Assembly (NCBI GenBank): GCA_002402755.1
Contig: DHGK01000229.1
Location: 1 to 8,965, forward strand
Origin: Planctomycetes bacterium UBA4800
Lineage (GTDB): Bacteria; Planctomycetota; UBA8108; UBA8890; UBA8898
Length of the DNA: 8,965 nt
Direction of reading: 5' to 3'
The notes under the pieces were generated by a model. It worked only from the letters and a program-made list of their open reading frames with translations. It ran no database searches and was not told where the DNA came from. Shown here piece by piece: positions 1-6,508 of this stretch. Positions within the stretch are counted from its first letter, which is position 1. Every line of letters starts with the position of its first letter. Position numbers and translations under genes: made by a program.

Positions 1-58
1 GGTCTCTCTCCGTTGTCTTCTCTGTGCTCTCGGGTGTCTCTGTGGTGACATACAGAGA
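1..58. repeat. Degenerate CACAGAG-type short repeat at the window edge
   Basis: Read on the minus strand, this stretch is made of imperfect copies of CACAGAG/ACAGAGA. Exact CACAGAG copies lie at 38-44 and 20-26 (complement), with looser versions on both sides. Its composition (purine/pyrimidine strand asymmetry, few CpG) is unlike the GC-rich genes around it. I recall similar CACAGAGACACAGAGA elements in intergenic DNA of many unrelated environmental bacteria, but I cannot search for it here. It may continue beyond position 1. Confidence 0.45.
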
Positions 59-98
59 ACGTACGGCGGGGGGCGCGGAGTGACGCGAGATGCGCCAT
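1..98 (-). CDS. Possible start of a downstream open frame, partial (runs off window)
   Basis: An ATG at 98-96 on the minus strand is preceded by AAGGAGG (complement of 107-113) at 8-nt spacing, the strongest Shine-Dalgarno on that strand. It lies 36 bp after the stop of the GlmS-like gene. The frame stays open for 32 codons to the window edge and begins MAHLASLRAPRR. After about 15 residues it reads through the CACAGAG-type repeat, giving low-complexity His/Arg/Glu/Asp-rich text typical of spurious translations of this repeat. It could be a real third gene of the unit, a gene start disrupted by the repeat, or chance. I recognise no family. Confidence 0.25.
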   Translation of the reverse strand, partial: MAHLASLRAPRRTFSVCHHRDTREHREDNGER

Positions 99-134
99 CC
101 GGCGTTCCTCCTTGTGTCGCGGCGCCTTCGCGGC

Positions 135-3100
135 CTAGTCCTTGTACCCCGCCCCGGCCCTCGCGCGGTAGGCGCTCACCGCCGCCGCCGCCGCCTCGGA
201 CGGCTCTGTTAGGAAGAGCGTTCTGTTGTCGAGCGGCGCCAGAAGGTCATCGGACCACGGCACGTCGTGCTCGGTCACCAGCGCCACGATCGCGTCGTAC
301 CTGCCGCCCGCGCGGCGCAGCGCATTGAGGCGGACGGCAGGATCGCTCGCCTGCGCGAGCGTGAAGTGCATGAGCAGGAGCTCGCCTTCTTCCCGGTCGG
401 CGACGAACGGGACGATGAGAATCGTGCGCCCGTCCTTCTGCCCGAGGCCGAGGTACGGCGTGCGCTCCTGGACGACTCGGCGCTTGGTGCCGAGCAGCGC
501 CTTGCCCCGGTCGTAGCGCGAGGGAATGCCCTCGGCCGCGCCGATCTTCCGCACCGCGCGCATCGATGTCGCGTACCTCGGCCGGCCGAGCGGCGTGAGA
601 TCCGTGAGATGGTACGCCGTGGCGCCGTCGATGGAACCGACCAGCGGGCTGAAGGACGTCAGGAACTCCGCGATGCTCGCGGGCACCATGCCGGCGGGCA
701 GCTCGAGCGCCTCGATGCACCGCCAGATCGCGCCCTCGCGCGCGACCTCCTCGAGGCGCGAGATGCCGACGGTGACGGTCTTGGCCTGGTGCTTGATCGC
801 GTCGATCGGCCGCGTCAGCTCGTTGATGGCGGCCGAGAGCATGTCGCAGGTCACGCGCTGCAGGTTCTTGCGCGTGCCCGCGCACTGGAACTTCAGGGGC
901 AGGAGGTCGAGGTCCATGCGGCAGAGCGCGAAATCGAGCGCCTCGTTGAGCCTGATTGCCGTGCTGGGCTCAAGCCCGCTGTTGAGCACTCCGTCCAGGA
1001 GCTGCCGCTGGGCTTGCATCGCCTCGGCGACGAACTCCGCGTCCTCGCCGAGGACGGGCGGCTCGGCCGCTGAATCGGCCGCCGTGATGCGGCTGCGGAG
1101 CTGCCTGAGCTCCCGGGCCGCGCGCTCGAACGCCTCGGCGGCGTGGAAGGCGAAGAGGTGCCCGACCATGACCGGCAGGAGATAGGCGAGCCCTCCCGCG
1201 TGGCGCGGCACGCGGATCTGGCCGGCCGCGTACGGCGTGAAGCGCGTCTCGCCCTCGTCCGTGATCACGATGGGCACGGACTTGTGGGCCTTGAAGATGG
1301 CGACCTCCTTGACGGCGTCGCCGACCTGCTGCGCGCTCAGGCCCGCGGCGCAGACCAGGACGAGCGGCTCGCTGGAGAGATCGATGTGCTTCTTGTCCTC
1401 CAGGAAGTCGACGGCGATCGCCTTGTAGCACAGCTCGCTCAGCTTGATCCGGATCTCGTCGGCGGCGATCCTGCCGGGGCCCGTGCCGACGATGGCCCAG
1501 TGCCGGTGCCGCGGCGCGTGCGCGTACGCCAGATCGCGGACGGCATCGCTCGTCGCGAGGGTCGCGGCCATGGCGGCGGGGAACTCCTCGAGCGCCTCGA
1601 GCTCGCGGGCCAGCGTCTCGGGCGGCAGCGCGCCGAGCCGCTCGGCCAGGGCGAGGGCCAGAATTTGCCCCGCGACGTTCTGGGCGTAGAAGGCCTTCGT
1701 CGAGGCGACCGACATCTCTATGTCGCGGCCGTCGGACGTGTAGAGCACGCTGTGGGACTTGTAGACCAGGTCCGAGTTGCGGCGGTTGACGATGCCGATG
1801 ACGTGGGCGCCGCGCGCCTTGACGAGGTCCACGGTGCGGTTGGTGTCGGTCGTCGTGCCGGACTGCGACACCGCGATGACGAGCGTGTCGCGCATGTCGG
1901 CCCTGAGATGGTGGCCGGAGAGCTCGGTCGCCTTCATCGCCTCGGCGGCGATGCCGGTCCCGCCCAGGACGCGGTTGAGCAGGTACGCGATCCCCTGGCC
2001 CGCGACCGCGGCCGTGCCCTGCCCGGTCGTCACGATGCGGCGGATCGCGCCCGACTTGAGCGCCGCGATGCACTCCGGCCGGACGGCGTCGTCGCCCAGG
2101 TGGATGCACCGCGCCTCGGCGGCCTGCCTGAGCTTGCCGCGCAGGGTCTTGCGCACCGACGCGACCGATTCGGTGATCTCCTTGAGGAGGTACCGCGGGA
2201 ACGCGCCGCGGTCGATGTCGCGCGTCGTGATCTCCGCGCGGCGGATGCGTTCCTTCGCGGGCGCGGCCGTGCCTTCCGGCCTGGCGGCGGCGATCGTGGG
2301 GCCCGCCAGGTCGACGTGGAAGCGCTCGCCGGCGGGCCGGTCGTTCTTCTCCAGCTCGCCTTCGGCCTTCAGGTAGCGGTCGGTGAGCTCCACGATGCCG
2401 TACATCTCGGAGGCCGCGGCGACCGACTCATCGGCCAGTCCCAGGAAGAGGCCCTGGCCGCTGCCCTTCTGCGCCAGGAACATCTCGCCGGGCCGATCGG
2501 CGAAGAGTGCGGCGATGGCCATCGAGCCCGCCGCGCGGTCGACCATCGCGTTGAAGGCATCGTGCGCGGACAGGCCCCCGCGCCGCAGGTGCGCGATCAT
2601 GAGGGGGATGATCTTGGCGTCGGTCGTGATGTCGGGGTGGATATCGACGCCGGCGGCGCGCAGCTCGGCGGTCAGCTCCTGGTAGTTGTCGATGTCGCCG
2701 TTCAGGGCGGCGATGCAGTCACCGCGCGAGCCGGGGTCGAGGGCGCCGCGCACGAGGGCGGCGCCGTCCACCGGGTGGCAGTTCGGGACGCTGATGATGC
2801 CGTTGGAGGCCCAGCGCGTGTGGGCGAGCGCGCAGAGGCGCGCGCCGGGGGCGCGAAGCGCGTGCTGGAACACGTCGTGCTCGGCGATCTGCGCCCTGAG
2901 CCGGCGCACGTTCTCGCCCATCTCGCCGACCTCGTCCGCCACCTTGAAGGCGAAGAGCAGCGCCTCGGGGCTCGCCGCGGGCACGGTCACGCTCCCCGCC
3001 GCGAACACGGCGCCGGGGTCGAGCGCCGGCAGCCTGTCCGCGACCGCGGGCCGCGCGAGAAAGGCCGCGCGCGCATCGGCGCTCGGAAAGTACACGTAGG

Positions 3101-3614
3101 CGGCGATGCCGGCCGAATCGCGGCCGCGCACCTCGAGGCGGTCGAGGTTGTTGCAGATGAGGTTGAGGTGCCATGCGTGCGCGAGCGCGTCCTCCTCCGA
3201 GGGCGCGTCGCCGAGGAGCCCGAGGATCTTGCCTGCGTTCGGCAGGACGTCGTTCGCGATGCGCCAGGCGACATCGCGGGCGCAGGTGAGGAGGTAGTTG
3301 AGGTCCTCGGCATCGTGCTGCGGGAGGGCGGCAGTCTCGACGCACGCCTCGACGCGCGCGGTCCACGCGCGCAGCTCGGCCGCCGCGGCGCTCAGTATGG
3401 TCCTGAGCGCCGCATCCCGGACGATGGCGAGCTGCGGGGCGAGGCGCAGGAAGCGAAGCGATGCGTCGTTGAGCGCCTCCATGGCGGGCCTGACCGCGCC
3501 GGCGCCGGCCGGCGGCGCGAACGCCAGCACCGCGGCGAGCGCGTTCCGGAAATCCTGCTCCGGCGAACCCGTCTGCTTCCCCGGGCTCGTGCCGATGGTG
3601 TAGATGCCGCACAT
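135..3614 (-). CDS. Giant GlmS-like protein: glutamine amidotransferase (Ntn) plus two SIS domains, with large insertions
   Basis: 1159 residues; E. coli GlmS has 609. GlmS makes glucosamine-6-phosphate from fructose-6-phosphate and glutamine in the cytoplasm, for peptidoglycan and LPS. I start at MCGIY because Cys2 must become the N-terminal nucleophile; GAGG (3622-3625) lies 7 nt upstream. Glutaminase motifs: Cys2, RGRDSAG 163-169, HTRWASNG 265-272, NGD 305-307, Asp332. A linker follows with KEITESVASVRKTLRG (478-493). SIS1 spans about 525-660, with SQSGTTTDT 583-591 and VASTKAF 636-642. SIS2 spans about 700-830, with Lys724, Glu727 and His743 at exactly the E. coli Lys485/Glu488/His504 spacing. 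The GlmS C-terminal AKSVTVE motif appears as QAKTVTVG 943-950, putting the catalytic lysine at 945. Oddities: about 140 extra residues after the nucleophile strand, about 50 more before HTRWA, about 100 between SIS2 and Lys945, and 209 after it. The usual Ser303 position appears to be Ala535. GlmS family is certain; the exact substrate is less so. Confidence 0.88.
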   Translation of the reverse strand: MCGIYTIGTSPGKQTGSPEQDFRNALAAVLAFAPPAGAGAVRPAMEALNDASLRFLRLAPQLAIVRDAALRTILSAAAAELRAWTARVEACVETAALPQHDAEDLNYLLTCARDVAWRIANDVLPNAGKILGLLGDAPSEEDALAHAWHLNLICNNLDRLEVRGRDSAGIAAYVYFPSADARAAFLARPAVADRLPALDPGAVFAAGSVTVPAASPEALLFAFKVADEVGEMGENVRRLRAQIAEHDVFQHALRAPGARLCALAHTRWASNGIISVPNCHPVDGAALVRGALDPGSRGDCIAALNGDIDNYQELTAELRAAGVDIHPDITTDAKIIPLMIAHLRRGGLSAHDAFNAMVDRAAGSMAIAALFADRPGEMFLAQKGSGQGLFLGLADESVAAASEMYGIVELTDRYLKAEGELEKNDRPAGERFHVDLAGPTIAAARPEGTAAPAKERIRRAEITTRDIDRGAFPRYLLKEITESVASVRKTLRGKLRQAAEARCIHLGDDAVRPECIAALKSGAIRRIVTTGQGTAAVAGQGIAYLLNRVLGGTGIAAEAMKATELSGHHLRADMRDTLVIAVSQSGTTTDTNRTVDLVKARGAHVIGIVNRRNSDLVYKSHSVLYTSDGRDIEMSVASTKAFYAQNVAGQILALALAERLGALPPETLARELEALEEFPAAMAATLATSDAVRDLAYAHAPRHRHWAIVGTGPGRIAADEIRIKLSELCYKAIAVDFLEDKKHIDLSSEPLVLVCAAGLSAQQVGDAVKEVAIFKAHKSVPIVITDEGETRFTPYAAGQIRVPRHAGGLAYLLPVMVGHLFAFHAAEAFERAARELRQLRSRITAADSAAEPPVLGEDAEFVAEAMQAQRQLLDGVLNSGLEPSTAIRLNEALDFALCRMDLDLLPLKFQCAGTRKNLQRVTCDMLSAAINELTRPIDAIKHQAKTVTVGISRLEEVAREGAIWRCIEALELPAGMVPASIAEFLTSFSPLVGSIDGATAYHLTDLTPLGRPRYATSMRAVRKIGAAEGIPSRYDRGKALLGTKRRVVQERTPYLGLGQKDGRTILIVPFVADREEGELLLMHFTLAQASDPAVRLNALRRAGGRYDAIVALVTEHDVPWSDDLLAPLDNRTLFLTEPSEAAAAAVSAYRARAGAGYKD

Positions 3615-3621
3615 ACGCCCG

Positions 3622-3625
3622 CCTC
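3622..3625 (-). promoter_or_regulatory. RBS fixing the start of the GlmS-like gene
   Basis: GAGG on the minus strand lies 7 nt before the ATG at 3614. It supports the MCGIY start over the in-frame ATG 60 nt further upstream (3674), which would bury the catalytic cysteine at residue 22. Confidence 0.65.
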
Positions 3626-3705
3626 GCGTTACCGGTCCGTGGATCTCGGGGCTCGCGTGCCTGCACGCGCGCACGCCCGCCTGCGCCGAGAAAACACCCC
3701 GTGTG

Positions 3706-3714
3706 AGTATAGCA
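3706..3714 (-). promoter_or_regulatory. Extended -10 promoter of the GlmS-like gene
   Basis: The minus strand reads TGCTATACT, an extended -10 (TGn plus TATACT). No TTGACA-like -35 lies 16-18 bp upstream, because that position falls inside the heptad repeat at 3718-3759; extended -10 promoters can work without a -35. The predicted start near 3699 leaves a leader of about 85 nt before the ATG. A separate promoter fits a gene separated by 148 bp from the nuclease gene upstream. Confidence 0.55.
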
Positions 3715-3717
3715 TCG

Positions 3718-3759
3718 GGCTGTAGGCTGTAGGCTACAGCCTACAGCCTATAGCCTACC
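3718..3759. repeat. Heptad tandem repeat that switches strand, forming a 15-bp-arm inverted repeat
   Basis: Six consecutive 7-bp units are seen: GGCTGTA, GGCTGTA, GGCTACA, GCCTACA, GCCTATA, GCCTACC. The orientation flips midway, so 3718-3732 and 3734-3748 are perfect inverted arms of 15 bp around the single base 3733. The block ends 3 bp before the nuclease stop codon and starts 4 bp from the promoter of the GlmS-like gene. As RNA it would make a strong hairpin that could end or stabilise the kinase-nuclease transcript, but no U-tract follows, so it is not a standard intrinsic terminator. Confidence 0.85.
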
Positions 3760-3762
3760 GCC

Positions 3763-4464
3763 TCACGGCGCGCAGTTGCGGCACGGGCTCTTGCCTTCGG
3801 CCAGGATGGCCTTGCGGTCCTTCTGCCTGCGCGGGTTCGGAATCTGTGCGGCGTGGACGCAGCTCGGCCGGTGGAACTTGTAGGCGCCGACGATGTAGTA
3901 CGGCTCGGGAGCGGGAGGCGGAAGCGCCCAGAGCCCGCGATCGTTCAGGACGGCTTCCTTCTGGGCGGCCTTCAGCCGCTCCGCGAAGAGCATGTTGGGC
4001 GGGATGATGAACACGGACGCAAGGCCGCGGCGCACGAGCTCCTCCCCGGCGAGCAGCCGCGCGTCCCCGTCGGCGACGAGCACGTGCGCGAGCGCACGGC
4101 CGTAGCGATCCACGGTCTCCACATCGAAGAGCAGCTCGACCTGCTTTCCGCCGACCAGATGCGCCAGCGCGGCGGTCGCCTCGTCGAAGAGAGGCCGGCC
4201 CGACTCCGGCGTGTCGATGCTCAGCACGCGAATCGTTCCGTGGACCGCGCCGATGACGGTGTCCCCGTCGACGATCTGCACGATCCGGTCCTCGGCACGG
4301 GGCTCCCGGACGGGCGCGGCATCGGGACCGCCGGGCCAGAGCGTCGTCCGGAGAGGCCCGCGGGCCGCCGCGAACACTATTACAAGGAAGATGATGAGCG
4401 CTCCGAGCGACGGCCGGCGCAGGCCGCGTCGCAGGCGGCGGAGGAGTGCGGCGGTCGGGCGCAC
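3763..4464 (-). CDS. Membrane-anchored thermonuclease (staphylococcal nuclease-like, SNase) with C-terminal Cys/His motif
   Basis: 233 residues, GTG start. SNase-fold enzymes cut DNA and RNA with calcium. An Arg-rich N-terminus (9-17) precedes one hydrophobic segment (about 20-34), which predicts an inside N-terminus and an exported nuclease domain. The domain (about 59-182) has DGDT 66-69, IRVLSIDTPE 78-87 and DRYGR 119-123. This supplies the S. aureus Asp21/Asp40/Thr41 calcium ligands (Asp68, Asp84, Thr85) and the catalytic Arg35/Glu43/Arg87 (Arg79, Glu87, Arg123), so it should be active. The last 45 residues carry FHRPSC 197-202 and SPCRNC 226-231, with His198, Cys202, Cys228 and Cys231 as likely zinc ligands. 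This type of tail is common in SNase-like proteins and resembles the Ada zinc finger. The start lies 1 bp after the kinase stop, with AGGA (4470-4473) 5 nt upstream, so translation is probably coupled. Substrate is unknown. Confidence 0.88.
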   Translation of the reverse strand: MRPTAALLRRLRRGLRRPSLGALIIFLVIVFAAARGPLRTTLWPGGPDAAPVREPRAEDRIVQIVDGDTVIGAVHGTIRVLSIDTPESGRPLFDEATAALAHLVGGKQVELLFDVETVDRYGRALAHVLVADGDARLLAGEELVRRGLASVFIIPPNMLFAERLKAAQKEAVLNDRGLWALPPPAPEPYYIVGAYKFHRPSCVHAAQIPNPRRQKDRKAILAEGKSPCRNCAP

Positions 4465-4465
4465 G

Positions 4466-6340
4466 CTAGTCCTGCTTCCCGCAGAGCTCCTCGATCAGCG
4501 CCGTGAGCTCCTTGCGCGTGCCTTCATCGACCTTGGCGGCCGCTTCCTCCAGGACCGTCCTGGCCTCCTCGCGCTTGCCCGAAGCGGCGAGCGCGCGCCC
4601 CCTGGCCGAGGCCTCCCGGGCCAGCGCGTCGATCGCGACCGAGCACTCGTCGACGAGTTTTCCGTAGCGCGGGCCGAGCCTGGACTTGACGTCCTCCTTC
4701 AGGTCGACGAGGAGCACGTTCGCCTTGTAGGGCTGGCCCTGCCCGATGAGCGCCCGCACCCGGGCCTCGGCGGCATCCGCCTCCTGCTGCGTCCTGTCCG
4801 CCTCGACGCCGCTCGTGCGCACCGCCGCGCGGGCGGCATCGAGCTCGCGCGCCGCCTCCTCGATGCCGCCCGCGGTCGGGTAGCGCACGAGGATATCCTG
4901 GAAGCCCTGCGCGCGCGCCTCGACGGTCATGCGCGTGCGCGCCCGCAGATCGGCGAGGGCCTTGGCGAAATCGCGGGCCGGGACGTCGTACTCGTCGCGG
5001 AACCACCGGTGCGCCTTGTCCTGCACCTTGGCGCGCTCGGCGGCCTCGACGGCGGCCCTGCGCTGCGCTTCCTCGGGCGACCCGCGCGTCCGCAGTTCCA
5101 GCGCGACGGCGAGAATCGCAATCACGACGCCCGCGACGATGCCCATCGCGGTGAGCTGGCGCCGGCGCGGCGGCGCGGCGATCGGGGCGCGTTCCTCTTC
5201 CTCTTCCGGATCCCGGTGCGGGGCGTGCGGCCGGCGCTGCGCCGGCCCCCGCCGCAAGGGTGCGCGCGACGGCGGCGCATGCGCTCCCGCGCGCGCCGCG
5301 GGCGGCGGCGCGCTCGGCGGTTCGAGTATGACCGCGATTTCGGCGAGCACCTCCTGGGGAAGCTGGTAGCGGTCCCTGGGCTCGCGCGCGAGCAGCCGGG
5401 CGACGAGCGCCGCGGTGCGGGGGCTCACCTCGGGCCTGATCGTGCGCACGCCGGGCGCCGGCTGCGACAGGCGCGCGAGCATCACGTCCTTCACGGCGGC
5501 GGCGGCGAACGGCGGTCTGCCCGTCAGGAGGTGAAACAGCGTGGCGCCGAGCGCGTACAGGTCGGTGCGCACGTCGACGCGTTCCTGGCCGGTAACCTGC
5601 TCGGGCGCCATGTAATCGGGCGTGCCCCAGCCGGGGGCCACGACGCTCGGCGGGTGCGCGAGGCCGAAGTCGGCGATCTTCACCGCGCCGTCCGCGCCGA
5701 CGAGGATGTTGGCCGGCTTGATGTCGCGGTGGACCAGGCCGCACCGCGCGGCGGCGGCGAGCCCCTCGGCGATCTTGCGGGCGACGGACAGCGCCTCCCG
5801 TTCGCCCAGGCGCCCGCGCTGCGCGAGAATCTCGCGCAGGTTCCGGCCGGGGACGAACTCCATGGCGAAGTAGTACAAGCCCTTGTCCTCGCCCGCCGTG
5901 ATGGCCTGGACGATGCGGGGGTGGACGAGGGCGGCGGCGGCGCGCGCTTCCCGCAGGAAGCCCTCCACGAGGTCCGTGCGGCCGGCCAGGTCGGGCTTGA
6001 GCACCTTGAGGGCGACGCGCTTGGAAAGGGAGAGCTGCTCGGCCTCCCATACCGTGCCGAGGGCGCCCTGGCCGATGCGGCGGATGAGCTTGAACCCCCC
6101 GAGCTCCTCGGGGATGGCGCTCCGGTCCTGCGGCGCGGGAGGCGGCGCGGCCGCCAGGTGCGGCGCCAGGGCATCGGCGGTCATCAGCCCCAGCTCCACG
6201 ATGACTTCCGCGAGGGGTTTCCGGATCTGGAGCGCCTCGCGCTGGTCGACGACCTTCAGGCACTGCGAGATCTGCTCCCCGGTGAGGGCGCCGGCCTGCA
6301 TGAGCGCGCGGGCAAGCGCTACATCTTCATCCCTGGCCAT
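4466..6340 (-). CDS. Transmembrane Ser/Thr protein kinase (Hanks/PknB type) with GspE-N-like front domain
   Basis: 624 residues. The ATG at 6340 has GAGGAG (6348-6353) at 7 nt, so I prefer it to the in-frame ATG at 6382. It should phosphorylate Ser/Thr on protein partners from the cytoplasmic face. Residues 5-65 are helical, with GALTGEQISQ and ELGLMTADAL. They resemble the two-helix GspE/MshE N-terminal module often fused to bacterial kinases. The kinase core (about 83-340) is complete: glycine loop GQGALG 90-95, Lys112, alpha-C Glu131, HRDIKPAN 204-211, DFG 224-226, GTPDYMAPE 239-247, Asp260 and Arg324. A Pro/Arg linker with an acidic patch (341-395) leads to one membrane helix (about 397-416). 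The remaining 208 residues would be extracytoplasmic. They are mostly helical and charged, with possible coiled coil near 420-440 and 495-530, and match no sensor family I recognise. It is the first gene of a pair with the nuclease. Confidence 0.93.
   Translation of the reverse strand: MARDEDVALARALMQAGALTGEQISQCLKVVDQREALQIRKPLAEVIVELGLMTADALAPHLAAAPPPAPQDRSAIPEELGGFKLIRRIGQGALGTVWEAEQLSLSKRVALKVLKPDLAGRTDLVEGFLREARAAAALVHPRIVQAITAGEDKGLYYFAMEFVPGRNLREILAQRGRLGEREALSVARKIAEGLAAAARCGLVHRDIKPANILVGADGAVKIADFGLAHPPSVVAPGWGTPDYMAPEQVTGQERVDVRTDLYALGATLFHLLTGRPPFAAAAVKDVMLARLSQPAPGVRTIRPEVSPRTAALVARLLAREPRDRYQLPQEVLAEIAVILEPPSAPPPAARAGAHAPPSRAPLRRGPAQRRPHAPHRDPEEEEERAPIAAPPRRRQLTAMGIVAGVVIAILAVALELRTRGSPEEAQRRAAVEAAERAKVQDKAHRWFRDEYDVPARDFAKALADLRARTRMTVEARAQGFQDILVRYPTAGGIEEAARELDAARAAVRTSGVEADRTQQEADAAEARVRALIGQGQPYKANVLLVDLKEDVKSRLGPRYGKLVDECSVAIDALAREASARGRALAASGKREEARTVLEEAAAKVDEGTRKELTALIEELCGKQD
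4470..4473 (-). promoter_or_regulatory. RBS of the nuclease gene, inside the kinase 3' end
   Basis: AGGA on the minus strand overlaps the last kinase codons and lies 5 nt before the GTG at 4464. The kinase TAG (4468-4466) sits between this site and the GTG, an arrangement that favours re-initiation by ribosomes finishing the kinase. Confidence 0.6.
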
Positions 6341-6347
6341 GGCGGTG

Positions 6348-6353
6348 CTCCTC
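6348..6353 (-). promoter_or_regulatory. RBS fixing the kinase start
   Basis: GAGGAG on the minus strand is 7 nt before the ATG at 6340. The in-frame ATG at 6382 has no such site, and the 14 residues it would add are Arg/Ala/Pro text from the GC-rich leader. Confidence 0.7.
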
Positions 6354-6359
6354 GGCGTT

Positions 6360-6371
6360 CGCGCGCATGCG
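6360..6371. repeat. 12-bp perfect palindrome in the kinase leader
   Basis: CGCGCATGCGCG is perfectly palindromic. It lies 20 bp upstream of the kinase ATG, just before its Shine-Dalgarno. It could be an operator or a small hairpin that affects kinase translation. In DNA this rich in GC, chance is also a fair explanation. Confidence 0.4.
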
Positions 6372-6394
6372 CGCCGCGGCACGCTGCGCTATCC

Positions 6395-6400
6395 ATAGAA
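6395..6400 (-). promoter_or_regulatory. Candidate -10 for the kinase-nuclease unit
   Basis: TATTCT on the minus strand lies in the only AT-rich patch (6388-6407) of the divergent intergenic region, about 55 bp upstream of the kinase ATG. The hexamer at 17-bp spacing upstream is a poor -35 (TTCCGC). Location, more than match quality, supports it. Confidence 0.3.
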
Positions 6401-6436
6401 TAAACGCAAACGCCGCGCGGCGGAAGCCCGGCCCGC

Positions 6437-6465
6437 TTTCGCCCGGGCATGCTTGCCGCTATACT
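6437..6465 (+). promoter_or_regulatory. Promoter of the PIN-TRAM/ispD unit
   Basis: The -10 is TATACT (6460-6465). At 17-bp spacing upstream is TTTCGC (6437-6442), a weak -35. The predicted start near 6472 gives a leader of about 37 nt. The -10 and its right flank (TATACTGAACG) closely match those of the 8239-8266 promoter (TATACTGACGG), which raises confidence. Confidence 0.5.
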
Positions 6466-6496
6466 GAACGCCGGCCTGCAAGGGATCGCGTGACCC

Positions 6497-6502
6497 GGGA
6501 GG
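6497..6502 (+). promoter_or_regulatory. RBS fixing the GTG start of the PIN-TRAM gene
   Basis: GGGAGG lies 6 nt before the GTG at 6509. No ATG in the frame offers a better start, and this start keeps the first membrane helix (10-26) whole. Confidence 0.75.
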
Positions 6503-6508
6503 TACGGC

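Noticed and set aside
970..2109. 379-codon minus-strand frame within the GlmS-like gene
   Set aside because: It is in another frame of the same strand, with Arg/Gly/Ala/Pro-rich text; the main frame carries the SIS motifs across this span, so no frameshift is needed.
3615..3674. Upstream in-frame start (ATG at 3674) for the GlmS-like gene
   Set aside because: It would place 20 residues before the catalytic cysteine, which must be exposed by removal of the initiator Met alone, and it lacks the RBS seen before 3614.
1143..3725. 860-codon open frame on the plus strand
   Set aside because: It lies opposite the GlmS-like gene, whose motifs are unmistakable. The frame is Arg/Gly/Ala/Asp-rich with no recognisable domain, as expected for an antisense frame in GC-rich coding DNA.
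4211..6403. 730-codon open frame on the plus strand
   Set aside because: It is antisense to the kinase and nuclease genes, low in complexity and has no family motif; the minus-strand products have complete catalytic signatures.
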